From the NCBI GenBank assembly GCA_031415695.1, contig JANOSH010000070.1:1-8097 (forward strand): 8,097 bases of DNA, read 5' to 3'. Each line of letters starts with the position of its first letter. Positions within the stretch are counted from its first letter, which is position 1. Made by a program: the position numbers and the translations under genes. The DNA is from JANOSH01 sp031415695 (GTDB lineage Bacteria; Actinomycetota; Acidimicrobiia; Acidimicrobiales; Ilumatobacteraceae). Positions 1 through 5,150 of the stretch are shown here, piece after piece. The notes under the pieces were generated by a model. The model was not told where the DNA came from. It ran no database searches and worked only from the letters and a program-made list of their open reading frames with translations.

Positions 1-209
1 ACGGCACTCATACTCAACACGACTGTCTGTGCAACATGGTTCCGTGTGTGAAACGTGAGGATCAACACCGGGACTGCTGTCGGTGACTCATCCTGTTTGT
101 CTGCACGTACCATCGCCCACACGGATGACACTGATTCCAGAGCGAACACAAACTGTGCATCAAGCTCTGAACTGATGGGTGTGTTATCACCCGATTCCCA
201 ACCTGACAT
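1..209 (-). CDS. Unknown protein, N-terminal part (runs off left edge)
   Basis: An open frame starts at the ATG whose A is at 209 and stays open for about 70 codons to the left edge, so the C-terminus is missing. The protein begins MSGWESGDNTPISSELDAQF and continues with a segment rich in hydrophobic beta-type residues (VPVLILTF, then QTVVLSM). A GGAG ribosome binding site lies at 219-222, nine bases before the start. An in-frame ATG five codons upstream (224) has no good binding site, so I prefer 209. It has the same strand as all other genes and follows the hairpin at 289-328, which fits a new transcription unit. I do not recognise the family. The opposite-strand frame over the same bases has no ribosome binding site. 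Moderately confident that it is a real gene; no function can be assigned. Confidence 0.6.
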   Translation of the reverse strand, partial: MSGWESGDNTPISSELDAQFVFALESVSSVWAMVRADKQDESPTAVPVLILTFHTRNHVAQTVVLSMSA

Positions 210-237
210 GGTGGGGTTCTCCATTCAATTGTTGATC

Positions 238-243
238 ATTTTA
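238..243 (-). promoter_or_regulatory. Weak candidate -10 box for the left-edge gene
   Basis: On the minus strand TAAAAT lies about 29 bases before the ATG at 209, inside the small dyad TTGAT-N7-ATCAA (232-248 region). I see no convincing -35 hexamer 16-18 bases upstream, so this is only a candidate. It sits just after the hairpin at 289-328, where a new promoter would be expected. Confidence 0.25.
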
Positions 244-288
244 ATCAATGACCTTGGCTGTGACGGTGGTTCCTGATGGAGATACGCA

Positions 289-328
289 GAATGCCGGTGA
301 ACAGAGATGAATCTGTCCACCGGCATTC
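289..328 (-). terminator. Long hairpin, probable terminator of the 418-810 gene
   Basis: GAATGCCGGTG (289-299) pairs perfectly with CACCGGCATTC (318-328). Inside it ACAGA and TCTGT add a second 5-bp stem around a 6-base loop, with single A/C mismatches between the stems. It lies about 90 bases after the stop of the 418-810 gene and before the next gene start. There is no clear run of T after the stem on either strand, so termination is likely but not certain; an RNA-stabilising hairpin is the alternative. Confidence 0.55.
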
Positions 329-417
329 CTTGTCAGCACTCACAGGAGTTGTACGCAGATTACCCGCTGCATGACGCCGGGTCAACCTTGTAAGGGGCAG
401 ATGTTGGGGGGCGAGGC

Positions 418-810
418 TCAGCCCTCGGCTTCAGCGACCTCGATGACCCGCACGTACAGGTCGTTGCCGCTGGTACGGAACTCGTACGTGGAGTCCAGGC
501 CACGCTTGCGGAACGCCTTGATCTGAGCCTTGGCACCCTGGCCGGTGCTGTACGCACCGATCTTGGTGAAGCACAGTTCACCGGCTGCGTTGCGGGGAAC
601 CTCATCCGCTTCGGTGGCCTTGTAGACCACCTCCAACAGTTCGGTCCACTGCGACCGGCGCTGCGATGCCTGATCGAACGCTGCCTCATCGAGAGTTGCG
701 CTGAAATCCAGCGTGCTCACGATTGCGGACGGACGGGACTGACCCTTGGGGGTGCCTGCCTTCTTCGCTTCCACTTCCACGCCCTCGGACTTGGTTGCCT
801 TGGTTGCCAT
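418..810 (-). CDS. Unknown small phage protein (130 aa)
   Basis: Complete 130-residue frame. The first 27 residues are charged and probably unstructured (MATKATKSEG..., rich in K, E, G, P). Residues 30-130 look like a folded domain: a helix around QASQRRSQWTELLEVVYKATE, then a beta/alpha stretch, and a C-terminal strand DLYVRVIEVAE. A basic patch (AKAQIKAFRKRGL, about residues 92-104) could contact nucleic acid, but this is inference. AAGGAG at 821-826 serves the ATG at 810 with a 10-base spacing. The gene has its own promoter (862-890) enclosed by an inverted repeat and is followed by the hairpin at 289-328, so it is probably a single-gene unit. I do not recognise a family. A frame on the same strand at 360-689 is a shadow with Arg/Pro-rich low-quality sequence. 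Confidence 0.85.
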   Translation of the reverse strand: MATKATKSEGVEVEAKKAGTPKGQSRPSAIVSTLDFSATLDEAAFDQASQRRSQWTELLEVVYKATEADEVPRNAAGELCFTKIGAYSTGQGAKAQIKAFRKRGLDSTYEFRTSGNDLYVRVIEVAEAEG

Positions 811-829
811 GATGATGTTTCTCCTTGTT

Positions 830-877
830 GATGGTCCGGTACGGCTACCGGGAATGTCGCTACCCTACCGGACCATC
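830..877. repeat. 12-bp perfect inverted repeat flanking the transcription start (possible operator)
   Basis: GATGGTCCGGTA (830-841) and TACCGGACCATC (866-877) are exact reverse complements, 24 bases apart. One arm overlaps the -10 box and spacer of the promoter, and the other lies in the untranslated leader just before the ribosome binding site (821-826). The interval also holds two direct copies of GCTACC (on the plus strand). The placement suits a repressor bound to both arms. In transcripts reading through from the upstream operon the arms could instead fold as a 12-bp stem. Confidence 0.6.
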
Positions 878-890
878 GCCAAGTCGTCAA
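862..890 (-). promoter_or_regulatory. Promoter of the 418-810 gene
   Basis: On the minus strand TTGACG (885-890) and TAGGGT (862-867) are separated by exactly 17 bases, a good sigma70/sigmaA-type arrangement. Transcription would begin near 855, giving a leader of about 44 bases. It has the same TTGACG-N17-TAGxxT form as the promoter at 6377-6405. The -10 box and the adjoining spacer overlap one arm of the 12-bp inverted repeat 830-841/866-877. Confidence 0.7.
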
Positions 891-924
891 CCAACTTTCT
901 GCTTTCTACTCCACCTAGCCGCTA

Positions 925-1689
925 CTATGCCTTGTGCGTGTCCCACAGCGAGCCAGCCTTGCTCGACATGACTGCCTTCTGCACCGGCTTGTTGCCGATC
1001 ACACCATCCAGGTCGGTTGCTGCTTCGGTGAAGGCGTCGAAATCCTCGGCGTTGGCGGCGATGTCGATGAGTGCTGCGAGCAGTTCCTCATCCTCGATGC
1101 CCCACGTCTCAGCCTCATCCTCTGCCTCAACCTTGGCTGCTGGCTTGACCGCCACCTTGCTGCCAGCCTTCGGTGCCAGCTTACTGCCACCCTTGGCCGA
1201 TGCTGCTGCCGACTGACCTTCACGTCCCAAGTACGCCACCGGGACGATCAAATCCTTCTCTTTCATCTCAGCACCACGACCGACGTTGATCTTGATGGTG
1301 CCCATCGAAAAACGACACCCTTCCAGCCAGTCAGCGTTGAACACTGCTGTTGCACCGGCATCACGAAAGTCCTTCATGGCTTTCGCTGCGCCATCCATCT
1401 CGGTGTACGCCTTCACGAACCGTCCGTAGTTGGATGAGTCGTTGACGTTGGTGTTCTTGCCCGACTTGTGAACCAACTCTTTGCCACGTGCGGCAGGCTC
1501 AAAGTTCTTGCCCACCGAGTACAACTGGTTCTGTGCGTCACCCTCATCGGGTTGGAACGTGATGATGGCAACACATGCCTCAGCGTTGTACTGGGCGTCG
1601 TATCCGAACTCGACGTTGGTGACGGTGCAATCTGCTCCGGCCAGCGGAAGTCCACTGACCAGCTTGAATGGATCGAAATCCTCGCTCAT
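925..1689 (-). CDS. Probable phage DNA-replication accessory protein, possibly ssDNA-binding (254 aa)
   Basis: Three parts are visible. Residues 1-155 form a compact domain starting DFDPFKLVSGLPLAGADCTV with several beta strands (ACVAIITFQ, LIVPVAYLG). Residues 158-192 are a low-complexity Ala/Lys/Gly/Ser linker turning acidic. Residues 195-254 are a small helical C-terminal domain (EDEELLAALIDIAANAED...). The layout, a folded domain plus flexible linker directly downstream of a helicase gene, resembles phage single-strand DNA-binding or recombination-accessory proteins, but I see no diagnostic OB-fold motif, so the function is inference. AGGAGG at 1697-1702 lies seven bases before the ATG at 1689. 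The gap to the helicase stop is 62 bases and contains a perfect 16-bp palindrome. The unit probably shares the helicase transcript. It could equally be an unrelated conserved phage protein. Confidence 0.8.
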   Translation of the reverse strand: MSEDFDPFKLVSGLPLAGADCTVTNVEFGYDAQYNAEACVAIITFQPDEGDAQNQLYSVGKNFEPAARGKELVHKSGKNTNVNDSSNYGRFVKAYTEMDGAAKAMKDFRDAGATAVFNADWLEGCRFSMGTIKINVGRGAEMKEKDLIVPVAYLGREGQSAAASAKGGSKLAPKAGSKVAVKPAAKVEAEDEAETWGIEDEELLAALIDIAANAEDFDAFTEAATDLDGVIGNKPVQKAVMSSKAGSLWDTHKA

Positions 1690-1708
1690 TACTTATCCTC
1701 CTGGTTGT

Positions 1709-1724
1709 AAACCTGATCAGGTTT
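1709..1724. promoter_or_regulatory. Perfect 16-bp palindrome between helicase and accessory gene
   Basis: AAACCTGATCAGGTTT is its own reverse complement. It lies just upstream of the AGGAGG site (1697-1702) of the 925-1689 gene. With no loop bases it is better suited to a dimeric DNA-binding protein than to an RNA hairpin. A smaller dyad CCTCA-N4-TGAGG (1725-1738) adjoins it, so the short intergenic gap is almost entirely symmetric sequence. Confidence 0.5.
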
Positions 1725-1751
1725 CCTCATGGTTGAGGTTGGTTTGCTTTG

Positions 1752-3425
1752 TTAGCGATTGTTGTGTTTGGGACGCATCAGATATCTGATGTCTGTCCTC
1801 GTATTAACAGCTTCGGTGAACCAATTGGGGAACAACGATTTCCATCTGGCCCACAAGTTCCGTGCGAACTGTTGATCAAGGATATACGTCACGCACCAGT
1901 CATCCTTGTGTCGCACCCCACGACCACACATCTGCACTATGTCTCTTATGGTCTGCACCGCATACCACACTTGCCCCTCGTTGCCCATGTGCATACGTGA
2001 ACTTACTTGCCTGTCTTTTAGACTTGGGAAGGGGACTTTGGCGATGATTTGGACTCGACACTGATCGTTGGGAAGGTCAATACCACGTTCCATCGACGGA
2101 GCGAACAGAACAGCACCGGGGGTTTGACGATACCTTTCGAGTGCGTTGTTACGCTCACGAGCACTGTCATATGTGACGACCATACGCTTGCCGATCTGAT
2201 AGTTTCCCCGCCTGAGTTGATACGCCAGACGTTCAGACAGATCGTACGAAACTGTATGGACAAGTACCCTTTCCCCTGGGTGATTGAGAACAATCGTTTG
2301 AATTGCGAAAGCCAAGTCCTCAACTGCTGTCCCCTCTTTCATCTCTTTGTACGTCACGTTCGCTACAGGTGCCATGATGATCTTGCGGTTCTCAACAGGG
2401 AAAGTCATTGGCACAACCACTGTGCTGTAATCCAACGGCAACCCGAGCGACTCGCTCATCTCATCGCTGCTGATCAAAGTCGCTGACATCACCAGCCATT
2501 TGTCTGAGTGACGCCACAGATTTCTGACACCCATGTTGCTGACTTTGACCGGCTTCATGATGAACGTGTCATCCCGAGACTCGTAGTCCCTGAGCCACAA
2601 CCCTGAGTCCTCATCCGAGTCCTGATTCTCCCCTTTGAGTCTCAGTTCACGCTCCAACTCTGCCGTGACCCTGATCGCCCCGGTGACGACACTGTTCATC
2701 CCTCGCTGAGCCTTGATATCCGGTTCAGCTTGAGCGATCGGAGCGAAGGTGTCAACAAAGTCCTTTAACCATTCGATGATGGTCTTTTTCCTGCTGCCCT
2801 TCTTAGGTGGGTCCATCCGTGCCATCGACATGTACTTGACAGGGATGCGGAACTCCACGAATCCCATTAACATCGACTCCAACGTGTCTGCCTCATCCAC
2901 GATGATCAGATTCCTGCCGCTGAAACCACCCACATAGTTCGCCTCAGCTAGCAGATATGAGATGTTCGTCACAGCCAACGGTGACCCAAGTGCTTCTTTC
3001 TTAGCCAACTCATATGGACACCCGAACTTGCCATCCTCACAGTGGAAACACATGTCCCTGAATGACTTGGCTACACAATCTGCTGCTGTAGCGTTCGGGT
3101 TGGATTGCGTCGGGTAGTTCGCTCGCCCCTTGAGCACCTTCGCATACGGGAAATCGTTGGCGAACTGATCCTGCAAAGACTTGTCCGAGCACACGTACAG
3201 GGCGTTACCCTCGATGCGCTGTCGGACCATTTCAGCGATCAGTGTCTTGCCTGTTCCGGTTGGCCCATCCAAGTACACGACTTGGGCACCAGCCTCAAAG
3301 GCTTCCAACACTTGCTCTACCGCCTCCGCCTGGTGAGGGCGAATCTCAGTGACCCAATCAGGCAGGTCGTAGAGTGCGGGATCAGGTGGGATGGCTGCTG
3401 CGACTGGTGGCAATACGGGTGCCAT
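1752..3425 (-). CDS. XPD/DinG-family superfamily 2 DNA helicase with Fe-S cysteines
   Basis: ATP-driven DNA helicase, 557 aa, predicted cytoplasmic. Visible motifs in order: Q-motif-like RPHQAEAV (29-36); Walker A GPTGTGKT (54-61); the XPD-type GRANY segment (100-104); four cysteines C117, C126, C129 and C136 placed where the 4Fe-4S domain sits; TNISYLL (153-159); Walker B DEAD box VDEAD (176-180); motif III MSATL (313-317); motif V region MERGIDLPND (445-454); motif VI QMCGRGVRHKDD (498-509). All the motifs needed for activity appear intact. The family unwinds 5'-3', so it is probably a replication or recombination helicase here. An acidic loop (about 265-285) lies between the motor domains. 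A GAGGA site at 3429-3433 sits close to the ATG at 3425. The RHH gene is 79 bases upstream and the accessory gene 62 bases downstream. Calling it DinG-like rather than naming an exact subfamily is the safe choice. Confidence 0.93.
   Translation of the reverse strand: MAPVLPPVAAAIPPDPALYDLPDWVTEIRPHQAEAVEQVLEAFEAGAQVVYLDGPTGTGKTLIAEMVRQRIEGNALYVCSDKSLQDQFANDFPYAKVLKGRANYPTQSNPNATAADCVAKSFRDMCFHCEDGKFGCPYELAKKEALGSPLAVTNISYLLAEANYVGGFSGRNLIIVDEADTLESMLMGFVEFRIPVKYMSMARMDPPKKGSRKKTIIEWLKDFVDTFAPIAQAEPDIKAQRGMNSVVTGAIRVTAELERELRLKGENQDSDEDSGLWLRDYESRDDTFIMKPVKVSNMGVRNLWRHSDKWLVMSATLISSDEMSESLGLPLDYSTVVVPMTFPVENRKIIMAPVANVTYKEMKEGTAVEDLAFAIQTIVLNHPGERVLVHTVSYDLSERLAYQLRRGNYQIGKRMVVTYDSARERNNALERYRQTPGAVLFAPSMERGIDLPNDQCRVQIIAKVPFPSLKDRQVSSRMHMGNEGQVWYAVQTIRDIVQMCGRGVRHKDDWCVTYILDQQFARNLWARWKSLFPNWFTEAVNTRTDIRYLMRPKHNNR
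1776..1791. repeat. Perfect 16-bp palindrome within the helicase 3' end
   Basis: CATCAGATATCTGATG is an exact palindrome inside the last codons of the helicase (residues around D545-M550). It lies about 50 bases before the second palindrome at 1709-1724. A perfect palindrome within coding sequence may be chance, since the codons D-I-R-Y-L-M happen to allow it, but the pairing with another 16-bp palindrome is worth recording. Confidence 0.4.
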
Positions 3426-3504
3426 GTTTCCTCGATTGTTTGCTAGGGTTGTGACGGTGTAAGAGGGGGTGCTGATCTGCCTACCAGGCGTGCGCTCGCC
3501 GGGG

Positions 3505-4074
3505 CTACTGGGTGGGTCCGACGCCTCGGCCCGATCCGATCGGACCTACGGGGGGTGCTGCCATCGCCCGCAATCCATCGGCTACGCACTGCTCAAGGAT
3601 GTCCCGATGACCTTCGCTCAAGGTCAGAGTTTCCAACTGATTCTGAATCTGCTCGATGTACTGGTTGACGCTCGACCAGTCACGCAGTTCAACACCAATC
3701 GCCAACACTTCACGAAACATCGTTGCATCTTGTGTGACTTGCTCATTCATTGCCAGATACGATTGCATCTGTGCTCTGAACACCATCTGCTCGATGACAA
3801 CAGGGTCGATGGTGCTCCCCTGACTCATGTGCACGTAATGCAACCGATGAACGATGGCATCACGGATGAAAGCCTGACGACTCCTGTTATAGCCAGGGTT
3901 GTCGTCAACCGCTTGCATGATCAGTGCGTCCACTGATGGCGGAACCTTCACGTTGATCTGTTCGTAATGGCCTTTCGCATCGGTGCTGTCTGTGTACAGC
4001 TTGTCGGCGTTGTATGAGGACTTGGTGATGTTGATCACCGATGGTGCCGACTGGTTGCGTGCTGCGAAAGGCAT
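3505..4074 (-). CDS. Ribbon-helix-helix DNA-binding protein (189 aa)
   Basis: Residues 39-80 have the ribbon-helix-helix pattern: a strand QINVKVPPS, a first helix VDALIMQAVDDN, a turn, then a second helix RSRQAFIRDAIVHRL. Such proteins dimerise and insert the strand into the DNA major groove, usually as repressors or partition-type proteins. Residues 90-170 are strongly helical (VIEQMVFRAQMQSYLAMNEQ..., EQIQNQLETL) and probably form a multimerisation domain; the tail is Gly/Pro-rich. I chose the ATG at 4074 because AGGAG (4082-4086) lies seven bases upstream. The frame extends back to 4287, but that start lacks a binding site and the extra 71 residues look non-coding. The helicase follows 79 bases downstream, so it is likely the first gene of a replication operon and a candidate autoregulator. 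The exact family is not identified. Confidence 0.8.
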   Translation of the reverse strand: MPFAARNQSAPSVINITKSSYNADKLYTDSTDAKGHYEQINVKVPPSVDALIMQAVDDNPGYNRSRQAFIRDAIVHRLHYVHMSQGSTIDPVVIEQMVFRAQMQSYLAMNEQVTQDATMFREVLAIGVELRDWSSVNQYIEQIQNQLETLTLSEGHRDILEQCVADGLRAMAAPPVGPIGSGRGVGPTQ

Positions 4075-4081
4075 GTGACTG

Positions 4082-4086
4082 CTCCT
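4082..4086 (-). promoter_or_regulatory. Ribosome binding site that fixes the start of the RHH gene
   Basis: AGGAG on the minus strand, seven bases before the ATG at 4074. No comparable site precedes the longer possible start at 4287. Confidence 0.75.
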
Positions 4087-4232
4087 GTGATCACCGGGGC
4101 TGAACCGGCTCCCTCGACGTGAGGGGACACGGACCATAGCTGATCCAGAGGTGCCAGGCAAGCACCACCGATCGTAAGAGCCATTCCCGATTGTCACGCA
4201 ATCGTCAACCGCAGAGGGTGGTATTGGGAATG

Positions 4233-4261
4233 ATTCTATGTGAGCGTGACTAACGTCACAA
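4233..4261 (-). promoter_or_regulatory. Candidate promoter of the RHH-helicase operon with internal dyad
   Basis: On the minus strand TTGTGA (4256-4261) and TAGAAT (4233-4238) are 17 bases apart. The spacer and -35 box contain the inverted repeat GTGAC-TAAC-GTCAC (4246-4259), a likely operator. Transcription would start near 4226, giving a leader of about 150 bases before the ATG at 4074. A second TTGACG lies at 4203-4208 but has no good -10 box at the right distance. Confidence 0.5.
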
Positions 4262-4352
4262 AATTGGCTCCACCAGGGGTTTCTCATCTTACTCAGTATG
4301 TAGTCGGCCCTCGATTTGCCCTCTCAAGGTTGACACAACCCCGCTCATACAC

Positions 4353-4382
4353 TTGACAGTAGCCTATCCCCTGTAGTAAGGT
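4353..4382 (+). promoter_or_regulatory. Possible plus-strand promoter overlapping the long hairpin
   Basis: A consensus TTGACA (4353-4358) is followed 18 bases later by TAAGGT (4377-4382), a moderate -10 box. The -10 lies inside the left arm of the hairpin at 4362-4410. No gene follows on this strand before the second plus-strand promoter at 4486, so its role is uncertain. Confidence 0.35.
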
Positions 4383-4410
4383 GCGAGCACCTTGCTACTG
4401 GGGGATAGGC
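4362..4410. repeat. Long near-perfect stem-loop
   Basis: GCCTATCCCC (4362-4371) pairs with GGGGATAGGC (4401-4410). The stem continues with GTAG/CTAC, a T-G wobble and AAGGTG/CACCTT, closing on a CGAG loop, with only a small bulge around 4372/4399-4400. That is about 21 paired positions in 49 bases. There is no following T-run on either strand, so it is not a standard terminator; the inner part, TAGTAAGGTGC facing GCACCTTGCTA, also looks like a dimeric protein-binding site. Confidence 0.7.
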
Positions 4411-4485
4411 GTATCACTCTATGGTATGGGATATGGGGGGATGGGGTGTTGGTCAGAGGCGATATCATTTACCAAGATCACCCTC

Positions 4486-4514
4486 TTGACAGGATTCGAC
4501 CACAAGCGTACAAA
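4486..4514 (+). promoter_or_regulatory. Plus-strand promoter of the candidate small RNA
   Basis: TTGACA (4486-4491, a full consensus -35) and TACAAA (4509-4514) are exactly 17 bases apart. This is among the best promoters in the window and points opposite to all protein genes. Transcription would start near 4521. Confidence 0.6.
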
Positions 4515-4520
4515 GGACTT

Positions 4521-4646
4521 CCTGTCTGTCGGTTGCGCCCGGTCCTCCATCCGCCCGGAGTCCAACCCGTAACTGATTGGCAGACAAAGACGAGAACACA
4601 GTGCCAACAACAAAGGCCCGGTCCCATCAGGAACCGGGCCTTTGTT
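4521..4646 (+). ncRNA. Candidate small structured RNA (about 125 nt)
   Basis: The interval is bounded by a strong plus-strand promoter (4486-4514) and a perfect 14-bp terminator hairpin (4609-4646), and has no credible protein frame. The RNA can fold as nested stems: TGTCTG (4523-4528) with CAGACA (4581-4586), GGTTG (4531-4535) with CAACC (4563-4567), and CTCC (4545-4548) with GGAG (4557-4560). The sequence TCCTCC at 4543-4548 is complementary to the GGAGGA in the ribosome binding sites of the genes starting at 1689 and 7870, so an antisense role on translation is conceivable. I see no tRNA cloverleaf or tmRNA features. It converges on the DUF932-pentapeptide operon. Existence is inferred from the promoter-terminator pair; function is unknown. 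Confidence 0.5.
4609..4646. terminator. Bidirectional terminator between pentapeptide operon and small RNA
   Basis: A perfect 14-bp stem, AACAAAGGCCCGGT (4609-4622) with ACCGGGCCTTTGTT (4633-4646), encloses a 10-base loop. The A-rich foot on one side is the T-rich tail on the other, so it can end transcripts on both strands: the minus-strand operon ending at 4671 and the plus-strand small RNA. The core GGCCCGGT/ACCGGGCC is shared with the terminator at 6441-6486. Confidence 0.88.
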
Positions 4647-4670
4647 ATGTGCTTGATTGAGTTTGCTGCG

Positions 4671-5150
4671 TTACTGCTTGATGCTCTGCTCACCAGCTTG
4701 CACGCTTTCTTCAAAGCGTCGAATCGCAGCAAGAATGCGAGCAGCACATTCGGGTGATTCATGATATGGATTCGTCCAGTGTGTGACTGCATCTTCAAAT
4801 GTGAAGTTACAACGACACCCTGCACGGTAAAGATGACGACCATCTTCCATCCAGTCCACATGAACGCCATATCCTCGACCATCGTCTCTGAGGATGAGTT
4901 GACAATTGGCGTTTGTCATGTCTGCACCCCGCATGTCTGCACACCGCATGTTTGTATACCGCATGTTCGCATCCCGCATGTTTGCATACTGCATGTCTGC
5001 ATCCCGCATGTCTGCATTCCGCATGTTTGCACCCCGCATGTTCGCATTCCGCATGACTGCATCCCGCATGTTTGCACCCCGCATGTTCGCATTCCGCATG
5101 TCTGCATCCTGCATGTCTGCATATCGCATGTTCTTGTTCACCTCGTCCAT
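4671..5150 (-). CDS. Pentapeptide-repeat protein with methionine core (159 aa)
   Basis: Residues 5-84 form about 16 tandem pentads of the type A(D/N)MRX, such as YADMQ, NANMR and GANMR. Pentapeptide repeats fold as a right-handed square beta-helix; some relatives mimic DNA and protect gyrase, others have unknown roles. Here the central inward-facing residue, normally Leu or Phe, is Met in nearly every pentad. Residues 85-159 are a separate domain with HLYRAGCRCNFTFEDAVTHW, which resembles C-terminal segments I recall from phage pentapeptide proteins; its cysteines are at 83, 112, 114 and 135. The ATG at 5150 overlaps the DUF932 stop by one base (TGATG), so translation is probably coupled. A TTG one codon earlier is the alternative start. 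A terminator follows 25 bases after the stop. No signal peptide is visible. The target is unknown. Confidence 0.88.
   Translation of the reverse strand: MDEVNKNMRYADMQDADMRNANMRGANMRDAVMRNANMRGANMRNADMRDADMQYANMRDANMRYTNMRCADMRGADMTNANCQLILRDDGRGYGVHVDWMEDGRHLYRAGCRCNFTFEDAVTHWTNPYHESPECAARILAAIRRFEESVQAGEQSIKQ
4899..5138. repeat. Tandem 15-bp minisatellite encoding the pentapeptide repeats
   Basis: About 16 tandem 15-bp units, readable on the plus strand as variants of CGCATGTTTGCATCC. Neighbouring units differ at only a few bases, and some pentads (NANMR-GANMR) recur as pairs, which suggests recent expansion by slippage or unequal recombination rather than old divergence. Confidence 0.85.

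Larger units (their letters stand above)
4288..4480. other. Non-coding regulatory or possible origin region rich in dyads
   Basis: No convincing gene lies between the RHH leader and the small RNA candidate. The stretch holds the dyad GGTTG-ACA-CAACC (4328-4340), a TTGACA at 4353-4358, the long hairpin at 4362-4410, and a G-rich run at about 4420-4452 with G blocks of 3, 6 and 4. Short frames here lack ribosome binding sites and give low-complexity peptides. The mix of structure next to replication genes could indicate an origin or a control region; the sequence alone does not decide. Confidence 0.5.

Noticed and set aside
55..276. Plus-strand frame of 73 codons near the left edge
   Set aside because: It lies opposite the better minus-strand partial gene, starts at GTG without a ribosome binding site, and gives a Ser/Thr/Asp-rich peptide without domain character.
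3485..3503. Hairpin after the RHH gene as a terminator
   Set aside because: The stem has a mismatch, is short and has no T-run; the RHH and helicase genes are more likely on one transcript.
4180..4208. TTGACG at 4203-4208 as the main promoter of the RHH gene
   Set aside because: The sequence 17-18 bases downstream (AATGGC/ATGGCT) is a poor -10 box; the nearest better box (TACGAT) is 26 bases away.
4486..4600. tRNA or tmRNA, prompted by GGATTCGAC at 4492-4500
   Set aside because: The T-arm-like bases have no matching 5-bp stem, and no acceptor or anticodon stems could be found on either strand.
4419..4613. Minus-strand 64-codon frame between the terminator and the RHH promoter
   Set aside because: It starts at TTG inside the terminator stem, has no ribosome binding site, and its C-terminus is a Pro/Ile-rich tail from a G-rich repeat.
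4381..4757. Plus-strand frames over the intergenic region and terminator
   Set aside because: They start at GTG or TTG without binding sites, run through a perfect terminator hairpin, and encode low-complexity Gly/Met-rich peptides.
4899..5138. Tandem 15-bp repeats as a CRISPR array
   Set aside because: There are no spacers between units; the repeat is continuous and in phase with pentapeptide coding.
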